Assembly (NCBI RefSeq): GCF_036174265.1
Contig: NZ_CP108055.1
Coordinates: forward strand, 2,418,001-2,482,000
Source: Streptomyces sp. NBC_00285
GTDB lineage: Bacteria > Actinomycetota > Actinomycetes > Streptomycetales > Streptomycetaceae
DNA: 64,000 nucleotides
Reading direction: 5' to 3'
Shown here: positions 17,819-27,565 of the stretch, piece after piece
Layout of the letters: every line of letters starts with the position of its first letter
Position numbering within the stretch: the first letter of the stretch is position 1
The notes under the pieces: generated by a model
The model's input: the letters and a program-made list of their open reading frames with translations, nothing else
The model's database searches: none
Told to the model about the DNA's origin: nothing
Position numbers and translations under genes: made by a program

Positions 17819-20800
17819 TCAGCCTGGAGAACCCGGGCTGCGGTGGCCGAACTTCTTCAGGTCGGCGGAGCGGGTGCCGGCAGGCTGGAGGTCGGCATAG
17901 GGGTGCAGGCGCGCGCCGGTGGTGCCGTTGATCAGAGTGCGATGCGGCTGCTGGGCGGGGGTCGGGTGCGGGCGGGTCTCGCCGAGGAGGGCGAGGGCGG
18001 CCTCGGGACCGTGGTCGCGACGGGCGGCGGCGATCTCGTCGAGGTCCCAGGCCATGGAGCCGACGACGGTACGGCGGGTGCCGCGCACCTGGACCGTGCC
18101 GCGCACCAGCAGCAGGCCGCTGTGGAAGACGGTGTGCGCGCAGGCCGGGTGGGAGTCCTCGAAGAAGGCCAGGTCGACCAGGCCGGAACCGTCCTCCAGG
18201 GTGACGAAGATGACGCGCTTGCCGCTGGCGATCGGCGGGGTCTGGGTCGAGGCCCGTACGCCCGCGACGAGAACCTGCTGACCGGCGCGCATCCCGGCCA
18301 GGTGCGCCGCGTCGGTCGCGCCGACCTCACGCAGCAACCGATGGTGGTGTTCCATCAGGTGCTTGGAGACGTCGATGCCGAGCGTGTTCAGCTCGGCGCT
18401 CAGGGCCTCGCGTCCGGTCATCTCCGGCAGCCCGCTGGGTTCCGTGCCGCCGACTGCGCCCGCATCGATGGGCAGTTGACCCTCGTGCGCGGACCGGGTG
18501 CGGGACTGCCGATGCAACTCGGCGATCTGGAGCAGCAGATCACGTCGGGTGAGACGGCCGTCGTGCAGACAGTTCAGGGCGCCGATCTCGGCGAGGCGTT
18601 CGGCGACAGGGCGGCTGGGGTGGGCCCGCTGCCAGAAGTCCGACAGCGATCCGTACGGCTGTCCCCCCTCGATCCGGGCGCACTCCTCCTCGCTGATGCC
18701 TCGCACCCCGGACAGTGCGAGCCGTACGCCCCACTGGTCCCCGTCGGTCTTCTCCACCGTGTGCTTCACCTGGGAGTGGTTGATGTCGACGGGCAGGATC
18801 TGCACGCCGCCACGGCGGGCATCGGAGACCAGGACGCGCTTGGGCCACATACCGGGGTCGTGTTCGAGGAGGCCGGCCAGCAGGAATGCCGGGTAGTGCG
18901 CCTTGAGCCAGGCGCTCTGCAGAGCGGGTACCGCGAAGGCGACCGCGTGGGCGCGGCAGAAGCCGTACGCGCCGAAGGCCTCGACGGTCTTCCACACCTC
19001 GTCCCGGACGGCCGCGCTGTAGCCACGCGCGCGTGCCAGGCCGTGGAACCAGTCCCTGATGCCGGGCAGCCGGTTCTTGTCGCCGAGGGCTCGCCTGGCG
19101 ATCTCCGCCAGCGCGTAGTCGCAGCCGGTCATGACCGACAGGGTTTCGATGATCTGTTCGTGCCAGATGGTCACGCCGTAGGTGTCGGCGAGGACGGGTT
19201 CCAGGTCAGGATGGGCGTAAGAAGGCGTGCCGCCGTGCCGGGCGGCGATGTACCGCTCGGGCATGCCGCCTGCGACCGGACCAGGACGGAAAAGGCTGAT
19301 GTCGGCGATGACGTCCTGCGGGTCGCGCGGCTGAAGCCGGGACAGAAGATCCTGCTGGCCGGGCGACTCCAGTTGGAACAGGCCCAGGGTCCGGCTGTCC
19401 TGGATGAGCTTGAAGGCGAAGACGTCGTCGAGCGGCACCTGTTTCGGGTCGTCCAGATCGATGCGATTGCCGGTCACCCGTTCGATCTCGGTGATCGTGT
19501 GAGCCATTGAGGACAACATCCGCACGCCCAGGACGTCGAGTTTGATGTTGCCCAGCGCCTCGATCTCCTCCTTCGCCGCCATGGCCATGGGGTAGTCGCC
19601 CTGGGGCGTGGGCTGCACCGGCAGCCGGTCCAGGAGGGTGGCGTCGCTGATGACGACTCCGCAGGGGTGCATGGCCATGCCGTGGACCAGGGAGTCGAGG
19701 CCTTCCGCCAGCTCCCACAGTGGCCCGAACCGGTCCGCCTCGGCGGCGAGTTGACGCAGCTCGGGCAGTTCGGCGAGGGCGCCGGTGATGTCGGAGGCAC
19801 GCAGGTGCGGGAAACTTTTGGCGATCCGGTCGACGTCCGCGGGCGCGATGCCGAGGGCGAGGCCGGTGTCGCGCAGGGCGCGGCGGGCCCGGTAGGTCTC
19901 GGGCATGGCGGTGACCGCCACCCGTTCCTTGCCGAACCGTTCGAAGATCGTGTCGTAGCACTCCAGCCGGCGGGCGGACTCCACGTCGATGTCGATGTCG
20001 GGCAGCGAAGCCCGGCGCACACTCAGAAAGCGTTCGAACAGCAGGCGGTGGTCGAGCGGGTTGGCTGTGGCGATGTCCAGCGTGTGACAGACCAGCGAGC
20101 CGGCGCCGGAGCCGCGGGCCGCGACCCGGATGCCCTTGGCCCGGATGTCGGCCACGACCTGGCCGACGGCGAGGAAGTACGAGTTGTAGTCCAGCGTGGA
20201 AATCACCTTGAGTTCTTCGTCCAGCCGGTCGAGCGCCGTCCGGTCACGGTCGAGGCCGCGTCGGGCCATGCCCGCCTCGCACTGTCGGCGCAGCAACTGT
20301 GCGGCCCCGTCCGGCCGGGGCCTGGCGCCGAAGAGCCACGGTTCCGGGAAGTGCCGGGCGCCGAGCCCGAGGTCCTCGACCGGATCGACGGTGCATTCGG
20401 CTGCCGTGGCGGCGGTGTCCGCCATCAGACGGCGGGTCCGGCGGATGTCCGCTCCGGCACATTCGATGATCATTCGCGCGACGGTCTCCATCCCTTTCTC
20501 GTCCTTGAGCCAGCGCTGTCGGCTGTCCAAGTGGCGCCGGTCGATCGGTCTCAGTAGCCGTGCGGCATCCAGGACGTCGGCGAGGCGGTGCTGGTCGTGG
20601 TCGGCGTAGCGGACGGCGTTGGAGAGCACGGCGGGGGTGCGGGTGCGGTCGGCCAGCACGAGGGTGCGGGCGGCCAGGCGCAGGGATCCCGGACCTGTGC
20701 CGAAACGTTTCTGCGCAACGACTTCCAATCGGACCCCACTTCCGAAGATCTCCTTCCAGGGCGCCAGCAGCTTCATCGCGACGTCCCCCCTGCCCACCGA

Positions 20801-21274
20801 CAGCGCCCGCACGGGCTCCGAGAGCGGTCCGAGCAGAACGGTCAGGCCTGGACCGCCGTACTCACGCAGCGCCTCCCACGGCACCACCGGCGCCGTACCG
20901 GACACAGCGCCGACATGGGCGGCTGACGTGATGCGGCACAGCCGTGCCCAGCCCGCCCGGTTCTGCGCGAGCAGGACGAACCGCAACGGCGGCTCGACGA
21001 CGTGCGCGCCACCGCGGGCCGGAGTGCGGTGCCACCGGACGGGCGGCCGGGGCGCCAGGGCCTCCACCGCGAGGTCGATACCGAAGACCGGCCGGACCCC
21101 CTCTTTCGCACAGGCATGGGCGAATCTCACGGCCCCGGTGACCGTGTCCCGGTCGGTGAGCGCGAGCGCGGACATGCCTCGCCCGGCCGCCCGCCGGACG
21201 AGCTGTTCGGGGTGGGAGGCGCCGTAGCGGGCGGAGTAACCGGACGCGACGTGCAGATGGGCGAAGCCCGTCAT
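17819..21274 (-). CDS. dnaE2: Error-prone DNA polymerase III alpha subunit DnaE2
   Basis: 1151 residues from ATG 21274, selected because GGAGG lies six bases upstream. An N-terminal PHP domain begins HLHVASGYSARYGASHPEQL. The polymerase core has GSGAGSLVCHTLDIATANPL and the catalytic LPDIDIDVES. A helix-hairpin-helix region and an OB fold (RVIFVTLEDGSGLVDLAFFE) follow. It lacks the C-terminal tau-binding part of replicative DnaE1, as expected for DnaE2/ImuC. In actinobacteria this enzyme performs SOS-induced translesion synthesis with ImuB. A LexA-type box lies 45-67 bases upstream. The stop codon abuts an integrase remnant, and its usual partner gene is about 14 kb away. Confidence 0.93.
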   Translation of the reverse strand: MTGFAHLHVASGYSARYGASHPEQLVRRAAGRGMSALALTDRDTVTGAVRFAHACAKEGVRPVFGIDLAVEALAPRPPVRWHRTPARGGAHVVEPPLRFVLLAQNRAGWARLCRITSAAHVGAVSGTAPVVPWEALREYGGPGLTVLLGPLSEPVRALSVGRGDVAMKLLAPWKEIFGSGVRLEVVAQKRFGTGPGSLRLAARTLVLADRTRTPAVLSNAVRYADHDQHRLADVLDAARLLRPIDRRHLDSRQRWLKDEKGMETVARMIIECAGADIRRTRRLMADTAATAAECTVDPVEDLGLGARHFPEPWLFGARPRPDGAAQLLRRQCEAGMARRGLDRDRTALDRLDEELKVISTLDYNSYFLAVGQVVADIRAKGIRVAARGSGAGSLVCHTLDIATANPLDHRLLFERFLSVRRASLPDIDIDVESARRLECYDTIFERFGKERVAVTAMPETYRARRALRDTGLALGIAPADVDRIAKSFPHLRASDITGALAELPELRQLAAEADRFGPLWELAEGLDSLVHGMAMHPCGVVISDATLLDRLPVQPTPQGDYPMAMAAKEEIEALGNIKLDVLGVRMLSSMAHTITEIERVTGNRIDLDDPKQVPLDDVFAFKLIQDSRTLGLFQLESPGQQDLLSRLQPRDPQDVIADISLFRPGPVAGGMPERYIAARHGGTPSYAHPDLEPVLADTYGVTIWHEQIIETLSVMTGCDYALAEIARRALGDKNRLPGIRDWFHGLARARGYSAAVRDEVWKTVEAFGAYGFCRAHAVAFAVPALQSAWLKAHYPAFLLAGLLEHDPGMWPKRVLVSDARRGGVQILPVDINHSQVKHTVEKTDGDQWGVRLALSGVRGISEEECARIEGGQPYGSLSDFWQRAHPSRPVAERLAEIGALNCLHDGRLTRRDLLLQIAELHRQSRTRSAHEGQLPIDAGAVGGTEPSGLPEMTGREALSAELNTLGIDVSKHLMEHHHRLLREVGATDAAHLAGMRAGQQVLVAGVRASTQTPPIASGKRVIFVTLEDGSGLVDLAFFEDSHPACAHTVFHSGLLLVRGTVQVRGTRRTVVGSMAWDLDEIAAARRDHGPEAALALLGETRPHPTPAQQPHRTLINGTTGARLHPYADLQPAGTRSADLKKFGHRSPGSPG

Positions 21275-21318
21275 GCCATACCTCCACCACTCCACCCCTT
21301 TTCAGCCATACGTCCGAT

Positions 21319-21341
21319 ATCGCTATCGCACGCTCGTTCGA
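21319..21341 (-). promoter_or_regulatory. SOS box and -10 of dnaE2
   Basis: The 16-mer 21326-21341 reads TCGAAC-GAGC-GTGCGA on the minus strand, one mismatch from the actinobacterial LexA box TCGAAC-N4-GTTCGA. A TAGCGAT -10-like element directly follows. The predicted transcript start is about 40 bases before the dnaE2 ATG. A GTTCGAAC palindrome around 21377 is a possible second half-site. Confidence 0.7.
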
Positions 21342-21671
21342 TTACTCTAACCCCATCAGTCCCGGTCAGCGACCGTGTTCGAACACATCATCGATTCTTT
21401 GGCAGAGTGAGCAGCGTCCGGAAACAGACGCCCTTCCGTCACCTCCCCCGCAGGGCAGAGCAGTTGGGATCGCGGCCCGGGCGCAGACCGCGCAGGACCC
21501 CGGTGGCCAAACGGACCTGCCCGTCAGCGCTCACGTACAGGGGGCACGGCACGGCTCGCCGGGGCTCGGCACGGCTCGGCCTCGCGGGGGTGCGGCCAAG
21601 CAGCGCGCCTCCGCCCCGCGGCCGCCGTCGGTCGGCCGGGCAGGTTCGTCTGGCGGCCGGGGACACGCGAA
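21342..21671. other. Intergenic, nothing further recognised
   Basis: Apart from the dnaE2 control region on the left and the protease terminator on the right, I see no gene or repeat in this stretch. Confidence 0.5.
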
Positions 21672-21701
21672 AGTCCCGCCCCTCACACGAGGGGCGGGAC
21701 T
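21672..21701. terminator. Terminator of the serine protease gene
   Basis: A 13-bp perfect stem (21672-21684/21689-21701) with ACAC loop lies 17 bases past the protease stop codon on the minus strand. Confidence 0.8.
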
Positions 21702-21717
21702 CCACAGTGCCGGACCG

Positions 21718-22800
21718 TCAGCCGATCGACGTCCCGGTCGCCGACAGCGCCTCCGTCACCGGCTGGAAGAACGTCTCCCCGCCGGAGGTGCAGTCACCGC
21801 TGCCGCCCGACGTCAGACCGATCGCGCTGCTGCCGGAGAACAGCGACCCGCCGCTGTCCCCGGGCTCCGCGCACACATCGGTCTGGATCAGCCCGTTCAC
21901 GATGTCCCCGTTGCCGTAGTTCACGGTCGCGTCCAGCCCGGTGACCTTCCCGGAGTGCACCTGGGTCGTGGACCCGCTGCGTGTCACGGACTGACCGACG
22001 GTCGCCGACGCCGCTCCCGTGATCGCCTGCGCGGACCCGTTGTAGAGGTCCACCTCGCTGGGGTGGGCGACATCGGCCGTGTACTTCACCAGCCCGAAGT
22101 CGTTGTCCGGGAAGCTCGACACCTCGTTGGTGCCGATCTCGTTGCCGCTGGAGTCCGACCAGGTCGAGATCGCCTCGGTGCAGTGCCCCGCGGTCAGGAA
22201 GTACGGCTCGCCGCCCTTGACCACGTTGAACCCCAGCGAGCACCGCCCGCCGGACCCGGAGATCGCGTCGCCACCCGCGACGAAGGGCTTGAACTCCGCC
22301 TTCGTGCGCTGGAGTTCGGCCACCTGGCCCAGTCCGTCGACCACCTTCGTGAGCTTGGCCCACTCGGCGTCGGACACCGTACGGTCGGCGGTGACGACGA
22401 CCTTGTTGGTCGTCGGGTCGGTCACCCAGGACGTCCCCGGGATGGTCGCGTCGCTCTTGAGCGTCGTGTGCGCGCTCTTCAGCTCGGCGAGGGAGTTCGC
22501 CACGATTCTCGCCGAGGCCCCGGCCGCCGACACGGTCCGCGCCGCGTCCTCGTCGAGCACGTTCACCACGAGACTTTTGGTCTTCGCGTCGTAGAACGTT
22601 CCGGCCGCGTCCGCGCCGAGGTCGGCTCCGAGCGTCGAGGCGAGCTTTCCGGCCGCGAGGGCCGAGAGGGTCTTGACTTCGGGCGAGGCCGGCGCCTCGC
22701 TGGCGTTCGCAGTCTGCAAGGTGACTCCCGCGGCGACCAGCGCGGCAACACCCGCGCCTGCCACGACGATCCGCCGCCTGGGTATACGTCGGTGCTTCAA
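21718..22800 (-). CDS. Secreted streptogrisin/alpha-lytic-type serine protease precursor
   Basis: 360 residues. A signal peptide (about 1-33, [19 protein letters not shown]) precedes an alpha-lytic-type pro-region, which guides folding and is cleaved off. The mature enzyme probably begins near [20 protein letters not shown]. The S1 triad is His in YFLTAGHC, Asp in NDFGLVKY and Ser in [10 protein letters not shown]; paired cysteines flank the His and lie in CAEPGDSGG and DCTSGG. It acts outside the cell. Its pro-region is longer than that of streptogrisin B, closer to the C/D-type members. It is monocistronic with its own terminator and a GGAGGACGC ribosome site upstream. Confidence 0.93.
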   Translation of the reverse strand: MKHRRIPRRRIVVAGAGVAALVAAGVTLQTANASEAPASPEVKTLSALAAGKLASTLGADLGADAAGTFYDAKTKSLVVNVLDEDAARTVSAAGASARIVANSLAELKSAHTTLKSDATIPGTSWVTDPTTNKVVVTADRTVSDAEWAKLTKVVDGLGQVAELQRTKAEFKPFVAGGDAISGSGGRCSLGFNVVKGGEPYFLTAGHCTEAISTWSDSSGNEIGTNEVSSFPDNDFGLVKYTADVAHPSEVDLYNGSAQAITGAASATVGQSVTRSGSTTQVHSGKVTGLDATVNYGNGDIVNGLIQTDVCAEPGDSGGSLFSGSSAIGLTSGGSGDCTSGGETFFQPVTEALSATGTSIG

Positions 22801-23036
22801 CTCGCGTCCTCCTGTGGGGGGGGGTCGGTCCAGGAGAGTGTGGGGATTCCCTGGACCGGAAGGCTGGTTGACAAGCGCCTACTCTTCCGAACCCCCCAGG
22901 GGGCGCACAAGGTTGACTTCAGGACGCGCGTAGAACGCGGTTGCGCGCCCCTTTTGATTTGACCGTGCACAGTCACACCAGGCGAATTCGCACTGCAAAC
23001 ACTACGTGCGAGTAACCCATCAGCTGTGCGTGAGGT

Positions 23037-23927
23037 CTAGTCCTGTCTTGAATTCGACTCTTCGGGGGCAGGATCGGGACGCGGCGCAGGGGACGGAAGT
23101 TGCTCCTGCACCGGTTGCCGCGCAGTCGGCGGCGCCACGGGCTCCGCGGGCTGCGCGGGCGCCACCGCCGGCTGCGCCCGCTCCAGGAACCGCAGCAACT
23201 CCACCGGGAACGGCAGCACCAGCGTCGAGTTCTTCTCCGCGGCCACCGCAACCACCGTCTGCAGCAACCGCAGTTGCAGCGCGGCGGGCTGTTCGGACAT
23301 CTCCTTGGCCGCCTCGGCCAGCTTCTTCGACGCCTGGAGCTCCGCGTCCGCGTTGATGACCCGCGCCCGGCGCTCCCGGTCCGCCTCGGCCTGCCGGGCC
23401 ATGGACCGCTTCATGGTCTCGGGCAGCGAGACGTCCTTGATCTCGACCCGGTCGATGGTGACGCCCCACTCCACGGCCGGACTGTCGATCATCAACTCCA
23501 GTCCCTGGTTGAGCTTTTCGCGGTTGGCGAGCAGCTCGTCCAGTTCACTCTTGCCGATGATGGACCGCAGCGAGGTCTGCGCCATCTGCGCGACCGCGAA
23601 CCGGTAGTCCTCCACCCGGACGATCGCCTCGGCCGGCGAGGTCACCTTGAAGTAGACGACGGCGTCGACCCGCACCGTGACGTTGTCCCGGGTGATGCCC
23701 TCCTGCCCCGGCACCGGCATGGTCACGATCTGCATGTTGACCTTCCGGAGCTTGTCGATGCCCGGGACGATCATCGTGAACCCCGGCCCGCGCACGTCGG
23801 GCCGCAGCTTGCCGAGGCGGAAGACCACGCCCCGCTCGTACTGTTTGACGACCCGCGCGGCTGCCATCGCGTACACCGCTCCGGCGGACACGAGCGTCAC
23901 GCCCGCCACCACCAGCTCCTCGACCAT
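23037..23927 (-). CDS. Slipin / SPFH-domain membrane protein
   Basis: 296 residues from ATG 23927. One N-terminal membrane segment (VVAGVTLVSAGAVYAMAAA) anchors it. The SPFH/band-7 domain follows: QYERGVVFRLGKLRPDVRGPG, ITRDNVTVRVDAVVYFKV, then ALRSIIG-type SLRSIIGKSELDELL and the helical MARQAEADRERRARVINADA. A Pro/Ala-rich tail of about 50 residues ends it. Such stomatin-like proteins oligomerise in membrane microdomains; bacterial slipins often pair with an NfeD gene, which is absent here. It is divergent from the alpha/beta hydrolase gene. Confidence 0.9.
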   Translation of the reverse strand: MVEELVVAGVTLVSAGAVYAMAAARVVKQYERGVVFRLGKLRPDVRGPGFTMIVPGIDKLRKVNMQIVTMPVPGQEGITRDNVTVRVDAVVYFKVTSPAEAIVRVEDYRFAVAQMAQTSLRSIIGKSELDELLANREKLNQGLELMIDSPAVEWGVTIDRVEIKDVSLPETMKRSMARQAEADRERRARVINADAELQASKKLAEAAKEMSEQPAALQLRLLQTVVAVAAEKNSTLVLPFPVELLRFLERAQPAVAPAQPAEPVAPPTARQPVQEQLPSPAPRPDPAPEESNSRQD

Positions 23928-24017
23928 TGCGGCCCCCCAGGGTCCGAACCAGGCGCTCAAGGTGTGTACTTCGACGGTAACTCCGAGATGTTCGCGTTGG
24001 GGAGACGGAGGACACAG

Positions 24018-24911
24018 GTGGTCCACGGAATCAGGACACAGGACGGCCGCCGGCTGGCGGTCGAGGAGTACGGCGATCCGGACGGCACACCGGTGGTGCT
24101 GCTGCACGACACCCCGGGCTGCCGCTCCGGAGTCGTACCCGAAGACGTCGTCGCCGCGCATCCGACAGCGCGGTTCATCTCCTACGACCGCCCCGGCTAC
24201 GGCGACTCGGACCGCCTGCCGGGACGGCGCGTGGCCGACACCGCCCGGGACGTGGCGGACCTGGCGGACGACCTCGGGCTCGACCGTTTCTCGGTCCTGG
24301 GCCGCTCCGGCGGCGCCCCGCACGCCCTGGCCTGCGCCGCGCTGCTGCCCTCCCGGGTGCGACGGGCGGCGGCACTGGCTTCACCCGCACCGCCGGACGC
24401 GCGGGACCTGAGCTGGTTCGACGGCATGGCCGAGTCCAACGTCGAGGAGTTCACCCTGGCGCTGACCGACCCGCTCGCCTTCGCCGGCCGGCTCGCCACC
24501 CGCGCCGCCGACATCCGCCGGGACCCCGCACAGCTGCTCGTCTCCGTCCGGGACGGGCTCACCGACTCCGACCGGCAGATCGTTTCCACCCCGGCCGTCG
24601 GGGAGATGCTGTTGCGCGGATACCGCGAGGCGCTGCGCGGTTCGGCGTACGGCTGGCTCGACGACTACCTCGCCCTGCTCAGCACCTGGGGTTTCGACCC
24701 GGCGGCCGTCACCCGGCCCGTGCTGTTGTGGCACGGCGCCCAGGACACGTTCTTCCCGGCCGGCCACTTCAAGTGGCTCGCGAACCGGATCCCCCGTGTG
24801 CGCCCCGTCCTGGAGCCGGACGCCGGTCACTTCGGGGCGCTCCAGGCTCTGCCGGCCGTACTGGACTGGCTGTGCGCCGCCCCGGAAGGAACCGCGCCCC
24901 GACCGCGGTGA
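24018..24911 (+). CDS. Alpha/beta-hydrolase family protein
   Basis: 297 residues from GTG 24018, preferred because GGAGG lies six bases upstream; an ATG at 23988 is the alternative. Sequence landmarks are VVLLHDTPGCRSG (oxyanion loop), SYDRPGYGDSDR, the nucleophile elbow LGRSGGAP with the Ser, an acid in WHGAQDTFFP and the His in DAGHFGAL. The typical HGxPG loop has Asp in place of Gly (HDTPG), as in some actinobacterial hydrolases. Substrate unknown. It is divergent from the slipin gene and followed by a strong terminator. Confidence 0.88.
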   Translation: MVHGIRTQDGRRLAVEEYGDPDGTPVVLLHDTPGCRSGVVPEDVVAAHPTARFISYDRPGYGDSDRLPGRRVADTARDVADLADDLGLDRFSVLGRSGGAPHALACAALLPSRVRRAAALASPAPPDARDLSWFDGMAESNVEEFTLALTDPLAFAGRLATRAADIRRDPAQLLVSVRDGLTDSDRQIVSTPAVGEMLLRGYREALRGSAYGWLDDYLALLSTWGFDPAAVTRPVLLWHGAQDTFFPAGHFKWLANRIPRVRPVLEPDAGHFGALQALPAVLDWLCAAPEGTAPRPR

Positions 24912-24943
24912 GCCCCCGTACGACAACCGCGTACGGGGGCTCA
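24909..24943. terminator. Bidirectional terminator between hydrolase and streptogrisin genes
   Basis: A 14-bp perfect stem (24909-24922/24930-24943) with a 7-nt loop begins at the hydrolase stop codon. It lies 39 bases past the convergent protease gene's stop. Confidence 0.8.
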
Positions 24944-24981
24944 CCAGGTGCCGGCTGCGACAAGGGCCGTTGCTCCCGGTC

Positions 24982-25890
24982 CTAGAAGACGCTGACGCCG
25001 TACGCGCTCAGGGCCTCGGTGACCGGCTGGAAGAAGGTCGTGCCGCCGGAGGAGCAGTTGCCGCTGCCGCCGGAGGTCAGACCGTAGGCGACACCGTTGC
25101 TGCCGTACAGCGGGCCGCCGGAGTCGCCGGGCTCGGCGCAGACCGTGGTCTGGATCATGCCGTAGACGACGTCACCGCCGCCGTAGTTGACGGTCGCGTT
25201 GAGCGCGGTGACCCGGCCGCTGTGGATGCCGGTGGTGGAACCGCGGCGGTTGACCGTGGTGCCCACGCTCGGGGTGGCTGCGCTGGTGATGTCGACGCTG
25301 CCGACGGTGCCGGAGATCGACGACGTCGGGTAGCTGGTGGAGTACTTGACGATGCCGTAGTCGTTGGTCGGGAAGCTGGACCCGGCCGTCGCGCCCAGGG
25401 TGGTCGTGTGCGCGGAGTTCGACCACCAGGTGCCCGCGCCGTCGGTGCAGTGACCGGCGGTCAGGAAGTAGTAGGTGCTGCCGCTGCGGACGTTGAAGCC
25501 GAGGGAGCAGCGCCAGCTACTCGCATAGATGGCGTCGCCGCCTGAGATCAGCTTGTTGAACTTGCCCGGGGTCCGCTTGATCGTGAGCGCGTCGGCGTTG
25601 CCGCCGGCCTGCTCCTTGATCTTGGCGATCTCGGCCTGCGAGACCGTGCTGTCCACGGTGACGACCACGCGGTTGGTCTTGCTGTCGACGGCCCAGGCGG
25701 TGCCGGGGATGTCCGCCTTGAGCACCGAGCCACTGGCGCTCTTGAGTTCGGCCGTGCTGAATGGCGTGGCGGAGTTCGCGTTCGCGCTGGGGACCGCGAT
25801 CGCGGCCGCGGCCACGAGTCCGGTGGAAACGGCGATCAGCCGGGTCCGTCTGGTGATGCCACTGCGGGGGGTGGTGCGCTTGATCCTCAC
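24982..25890 (-). CDS. Streptogrisin-type serine protease precursor (SGPB-like)
   Basis: 302 residues from GTG 25890 with GGGAG upstream. From memory the sequence is very close to the Streptomyces griseus protease B precursor: MRIKRT start, signal peptide to about residue 38, short pro-region ending [16 protein letters not shown], then the mature chymotrypsin-like domain. The triad is His in [10 protein letters not shown], Asp in NDYGIVKYS and Ser in [10 protein letters not shown]; disulfide cysteines flank His and lie in CAEPG and NCSSGG. It is an extracellular protease that probably cleaves after large hydrophobic residues, as streptogrisins do. It is monocistronic. Confidence 0.93.
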   Translation of the reverse strand: MRIKRTTPRSGITRRTRLIAVSTGLVAAAAIAVPSANANSATPFSTAELKSASGSVLKADIPGTAWAVDSKTNRVVVTVDSTVSQAEIAKIKEQAGGNADALTIKRTPGKFNKLISGGDAIYASSWRCSLGFNVRSGSTYYFLTAGHCTDGAGTWWSNSAHTTTLGATAGSSFPTNDYGIVKYSTSYPTSSISGTVGSVDITSAATPSVGTTVNRRGSTTGIHSGRVTALNATVNYGGGDVVYGMIQTTVCAEPGDSGGPLYGSNGVAYGLTSGGSGNCSSGGTTFFQPVTEALSAYGVSVF

Positions 25891-26074
25891 GTTTCATTCC
25901 CTCCCAGGGGAATTCGGGGGCCCGCGTGGGGTCGGGGCCCGTGAGGCGCAGTCTGGGGCGAGCGTGTCCGGTTTTCGAACACGTTGTGCCCCTGACAAGC
26001 GCTGAGGGGGAGTATTCGGCCGAACGGACGGTAGGCGCAAGGGCGCCTTTCGGCCGTCAATCTTTGAAACACCT

Positions 26075-26490
26075 TTGCGATCCGGAGGGATCGGCCGCTC
26101 ACCGGGCCAGGGCGCGCTCCCCGCCGGGACGGCGACGCCCAGGGTGTCGTCCGGCGGCGGGAACGGACAGATGAAGTGGTCGGCGAAGGCGCACGGTGGC
26201 AGCACCGCCCGGTTCACGTCGGCCGTCGCGCAGCCTTCCGCGTCCGGCGCGGCCGGGTACAGGAACCGGAATCGGCAGCCGCTGTCCCCGCTCACTGGAT
26301 CGCCGAAAACCGCCCACCGCGAACCCTCGTCCCGGACCGGGAGGTTGAGCACCCGCCCTCGCCCGCATGCGGGACCCGGGCGGTGCGCCGCATGCCGTAC
26401 GGCGTGACGCGCCCCGGCACCGACCAGCGCCGGTCACAGGGCGAACGCGAGCCGATCCGGAACCTCCGGCGCGGGTCGTACGGCGGACAC
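26075..26490 (-). pseudogene. Truncated, frameshifted DUF1684 gene
   Basis: One minus frame gives PPYDPRRRFRIG and WSVPGRVTPYGMRRTARVPH. After a shift near 26352 another gives RWAVFGDPVSG, CRFRFLYPAAPD, NRAVLPPCAFADHFICPFPP and PDDTLGVAVPAG. Both halves match the order of conserved blocks in DUF1684 proteins (PYDP..., RTV.VPN..., DFNRA..PPCAF...CPLPPPEN). The N-terminal half is missing, because the reading starts inside the end of the upstream oxidoreductase. Neither piece has a plausible start, so the gene is dead. Between 25891 and 26074 I see only the streptogrisin promoter region. Confidence 0.7.
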
Positions 26491-26497
26491 GAACCCC

Positions 26498-27565
26498 CTA
26501 CTGGCGGGCGGGCCCGGTGAGGCCCAGGTGTTCCCTGAGCGTGCCGCCCGGATAGAAGGTGCGGAACAGTCCGCGGTGCCGGAGCAGCGCCACCGTGCCG
26601 TTGACGAGTCGTTCCAGGTCTCGGAACGGCTCGGTGGGCGTGAGGTGAAAGCCGTCGACGACTCCCTCGGCGTACCAGGTGGCGATCAGTTCCGCGAGGT
26701 CGACAGGGCCGCCCCGGTACAACGGTCCCCGCTCGGTCTGCCGGGGACCGCCCCCGCCGTGGCCCGGTTCGGCCGCGTACTCGCCGTCGCCGAGGTCGAC
26801 GAGCAGGCTCGCGAGGACCCGCAGTTCGTCGGGGTCGCGGCCGAACCCGGCGGCCTGGGCCCGGAGTTGATCTCGTGCGGCGGCTGTCTGTGCGGCGCTC
26901 GCGGCGTGCACCAGGACCACGTCGGCGTACCGGGCGGCGGTCTGCCAGGCGGCTGCGTCGGTGGCGTCGGCCACCCGGACCGGGTGGCGCTGCGGGGGCC
27001 GCGGCCCGGTCGAGGGGCCCTGGGCGAAGAAGGCCGCGTCCCGGAAGCCGACGGGGTACGGCGTGTGCCGGTCGGCGGGACGGCCCCTCGGCACGTCCTG
27101 CGGCCCGGCCTCGTCCTCCCTGCTGTCCCACAACGCCGCGGCCGCGGCGGCGACTTCACCAGCCTTCTGCCCCAGCGCGTCGGCCCGGGACGCCGGTCCC
27201 CCCGCACGGGCGAGGCCGAGCGGAGCCGGGTGCCGGCTGCCGAGGAGGCGGGCCTCATCCTCGGTGGCCGACATGTCGAGCCGCCAGCCTGCCCGGCCCC
27301 CGCTGATCCGGTCCAGGGCCGCGACGGCGGCCTGCGCCTGGAAGCGCTCGGTGTGCGTGGTCGTCACGGTGGGCACCAGGCCGATCCGCCTGGTGGCGGG
27401 TGCGATGCCCGACAGCACGGCGAGGGCGTCGGGGCCGGGCCGGGCGAAGGTGTCGTGCAGCGTGACGAAGTCGAACCCGCCGTGCTCCGCGAGCTGTGCG
27501 AGGTCGACGTAGGAGGCGGCGTCGTAGCCGGTGGGCCGGTCGACAGCGGCGGCGAGATGCAGCAT
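26498..27565 (-). CDS. LLM-class flavin-dependent monooxygenase
   Basis: 355 residues; its ATG overlaps the stop of the collapsed ABC-ATPase gene (TGATG). It has the luciferase-like TIM-barrel pattern: HGGFDFVTLHDTF near the N-terminus, GLVPTVTTTHTERFQAQAAV, LDRISGGRAGWRLDMS and a C-terminal DGFHLTPTEPFRDLERLVN. These FMNH2-dependent enzymes oxygenate sulfonates, S-alkyl compounds or chelators. Together with the adjacent FAD protein and relic ABC genes, the set resembles organosulfur-uptake operons such as the Bacillus ytm/ytn system. This assignment is inference from composition. Its 3' end borders a broken DUF1684 gene. Confidence 0.82.
   Translation of the reverse strand: MLHLAAAVDRPTGYDAASYVDLAQLAEHGGFDFVTLHDTFARPGPDALAVLSGIAPATRRIGLVPTVTTTHTERFQAQAAVAALDRISGGRAGWRLDMSATEDEARLLGSRHPAPLGLARAGGPASRADALGQKAGEVAAAAAALWDSREDEAGPQDVPRGRPADRHTPYPVGFRDAAFFAQGPSTGPRPPQRHPVRVADATDAAAWQTAARYADVVLVHAASAAQTAAARDQLRAQAAGFGRDPDELRVLASLLVDLGDGEYAAEPGHGGGGPRQTERGPLYRGGPVDLAELIATWYAEGVVDGFHLTPTEPFRDLERLVNGTVALLRHRGLFRTFYPGGTLREHLGLTGPARQ

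Noticed and set aside
17819..19510. Plus-strand continuation of the integrase frame into dnaE2
   Set aside because: This part is exactly antisense to the conserved DnaE2 C-terminal half; only the section left of 17818 resembles an integrase.
25894..26074. Continuation of the DUF1684 frame toward 25894
   Set aside because: After the AVPAG block the sequence no longer resembles the family and runs into the streptogrisin promoter region, so it was not included in the pseudogene.
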